A stretch of 64,000 nt of DNA from Eubacterium_B sp034180045. GTDB lineage: Bacteria > Bacillota > Clostridia > Peptostreptococcales > Anaerovoracaceae. A program made the position numbers and the translations under genes. Each line of letters opens with the position of its first letter. Position 1 is the first letter of the stretch. The stretch covers positions 1 through 64,000 of the forward strand of contig JAXFOY010000024.1 in assembly GCA_034180045.1 (NCBI GenBank), read 5' to 3'. Below, one piece after another: positions 63,413 through 64,000 of this stretch. The notes under the pieces were generated by a model. The model ran no database searches and was not told the DNA's origin. It worked only from the letters and a program-made list of their open reading frames with translations.

Positions 63413-63542
63413 ATTAATGTTTGTTTTCGCCATTTTGGTGTATAATGATAGGGAATTTATCTTGTGATAAGATATAATTACCGATTTTATGAAAAGAATT
63501 TAAGAAAAGAATTTCAAAGAATAGTTTAACGAAAGACGAAGA

Positions 63543-64000
63543 ATGATATACCCATATAAAACAAGAAAAGGTGGAGCAACAATAACTGTTTTCACTCCAT
63601 ATGACTGTGGAAATCATTGCCCGTTTTGTATTAATAAAGGCGAGTATGCGGATACGACCGGCTTTGATGTAAATAAAATAGTACAATCGCTGAAAATAAT
63701 GAATGAGATTACGCCTTACTGTGACATCGTGTTCACGGGGGGCGAACCTTTTGCTGACAGAGAAGCTCTCCAAATACTTCTGGATGCGGTTCCGACGACA
63801 CATAGAGTATTCATAAACAGCACTTTGCCGGTGTTTGACGGACAAAGTGAGCAGGATATTATAGATTTTACCGAAAGAAATAAGGACAAGATTACATGCA
63901 TCAATGTTTCGAGGCATCTGCGCCACTATGTGACGGAATCAAGCGATGAACTTCTTCCGGCGCTTGCGGTGCCGACAAGGGTGAATTGTGTGCTTTACGA
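63543..64000 (+). CDS. radical SAM protein, N-terminal part
   Basis: The frame runs off the right edge, giving the first 152 residues. Near the start, DCGNHCPFC holds the CxxxCxxC cysteines that bind the [4Fe-4S] cluster of radical SAM enzymes, and FTGGEPFADREAL is the GGE motif contacting SAM. The start MIYPYKTRKGGATITVF is the first ATG after an in-frame stop; the ribosome-binding site is weak (AAAGACGAAG). The specific reaction cannot be told from this part. Confidence 0.85.
   Translation, partial: MIYPYKTRKGGATITVFTPYDCGNHCPFCINKGEYADTTGFDVNKIVQSLKIMNEITPYCDIVFTGGEPFADREALQILLDAVPTTHRVFINSTLPVFDGQSEQDIIDFTERNKDKITCINVSRHLRHYVTESSDELLPALAVPTRVNCVLY

Noticed and set aside
1..64000. CRISPR arrays, rRNA, tRNA genes, prophage or integrase
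   Set aside because: No regularly spaced repeats, tRNA cloverleaf, rRNA segment or integrase motif was noticed in the intergenic regions.

Overview
The window reads as a chromosomal segment from a low-to-moderate GC, anaerobic, Gram-positive member of the Clostridia. The evidence is Firmicute-type ribosome-binding sites, lipoprotein and surface-protein leaders, a (Re)-type citrate synthase as found in Clostridium kluyveri, the oxygen-independent (cbi) route to cobalamin, a ferredoxin-type aldo-keto reductase and radical SAM chemistry. A relative of Anaerovoracaceae/Family XIII would fit, but that placement is inference. Almost every gene lies on the + strand; only the transposase remnant at the left edge, the SPFH/zinc-ribbon pair and the YeiH-like exporter are on the - strand. 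No rRNA, tRNA, CRISPR array, integrase or prophage was seen.

Layout. 1-950: decayed 3' part of an IS1249-like transposase and a small unknown ORF. 952-6449: housekeeping genes asnS, rho, a DUF1385 membrane protein, prmC and rpmE. 6594-11892: a citrate module ((Re)-citrate synthase, FCD-type GntR regulator, aconitase, isocitrate dehydrogenase) behind a strong promoter with an operator-like palindrome and an apparent attenuator. 11975-26120: a cobalamin block that opens with a B12 riboswitch, a lipoprotein cobaltochelatase CbiK and an unknown membrane-anchored surface protein, followed by cbiD-F-G-H-J-ET-A-B, a cobD-like gene, cbiP and cbiC. 26408-29724: prfA, sua5-type gene, rpiB and upp. The rho...prmC-rpmE and prfA...upp halves are normally close together in Firmicutes, so the citrate and cobalamin modules appear to interrupt that neighbourhood by about 20 kb.

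29838-37516: tyrS, a 1199-residue protein made of two complete acyl-CoA synthetase units, greA, and a lysS with a C-terminal tRNA-binding domain. 37680-46075: accessory and stress genes: GNAT acetyltransferase, lone nucleotidyltransferase-fold protein, Eis-like acetyltransferase, Y-family polymerase plus YolD-like partner, ferredoxin-type aldo-keto reductase, Bcp peroxiredoxin, YaaA and a nitroreductase. 46245-51563: a second B12 riboswitch controlling a five-gene nickel/peptide-type ABC importer, probably for cobalt or a corrinoid. 51903-57069: two adenine deaminase paralogues (one with altered metal-site residues) and a purine/xanthine-type permease. 57191-63214: YdjG/YdjI-like membrane-stress pair, an orphan anti-sigma-like protein, a nucleoside phosphorylase and a YeiH-type exporter. 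63543-end: a radical SAM protein cut by the window edge.

How it fits together (inference): the citrate module makes 2-oxoglutarate and hence glutamate, the precursor of tetrapyrroles by the C5 route; the cbi block turns the tetrapyrrole into cobyric acid and the aminopropanol arm; the two B12 riboswitches would shut off cobalt insertion/capture and metal import when cobalamin is plentiful. Neither cbiL nor the nucleotide-loop assembly genes (cobU, cobS, cobT) nor a corrinoid adenosyltransferase is in this window.
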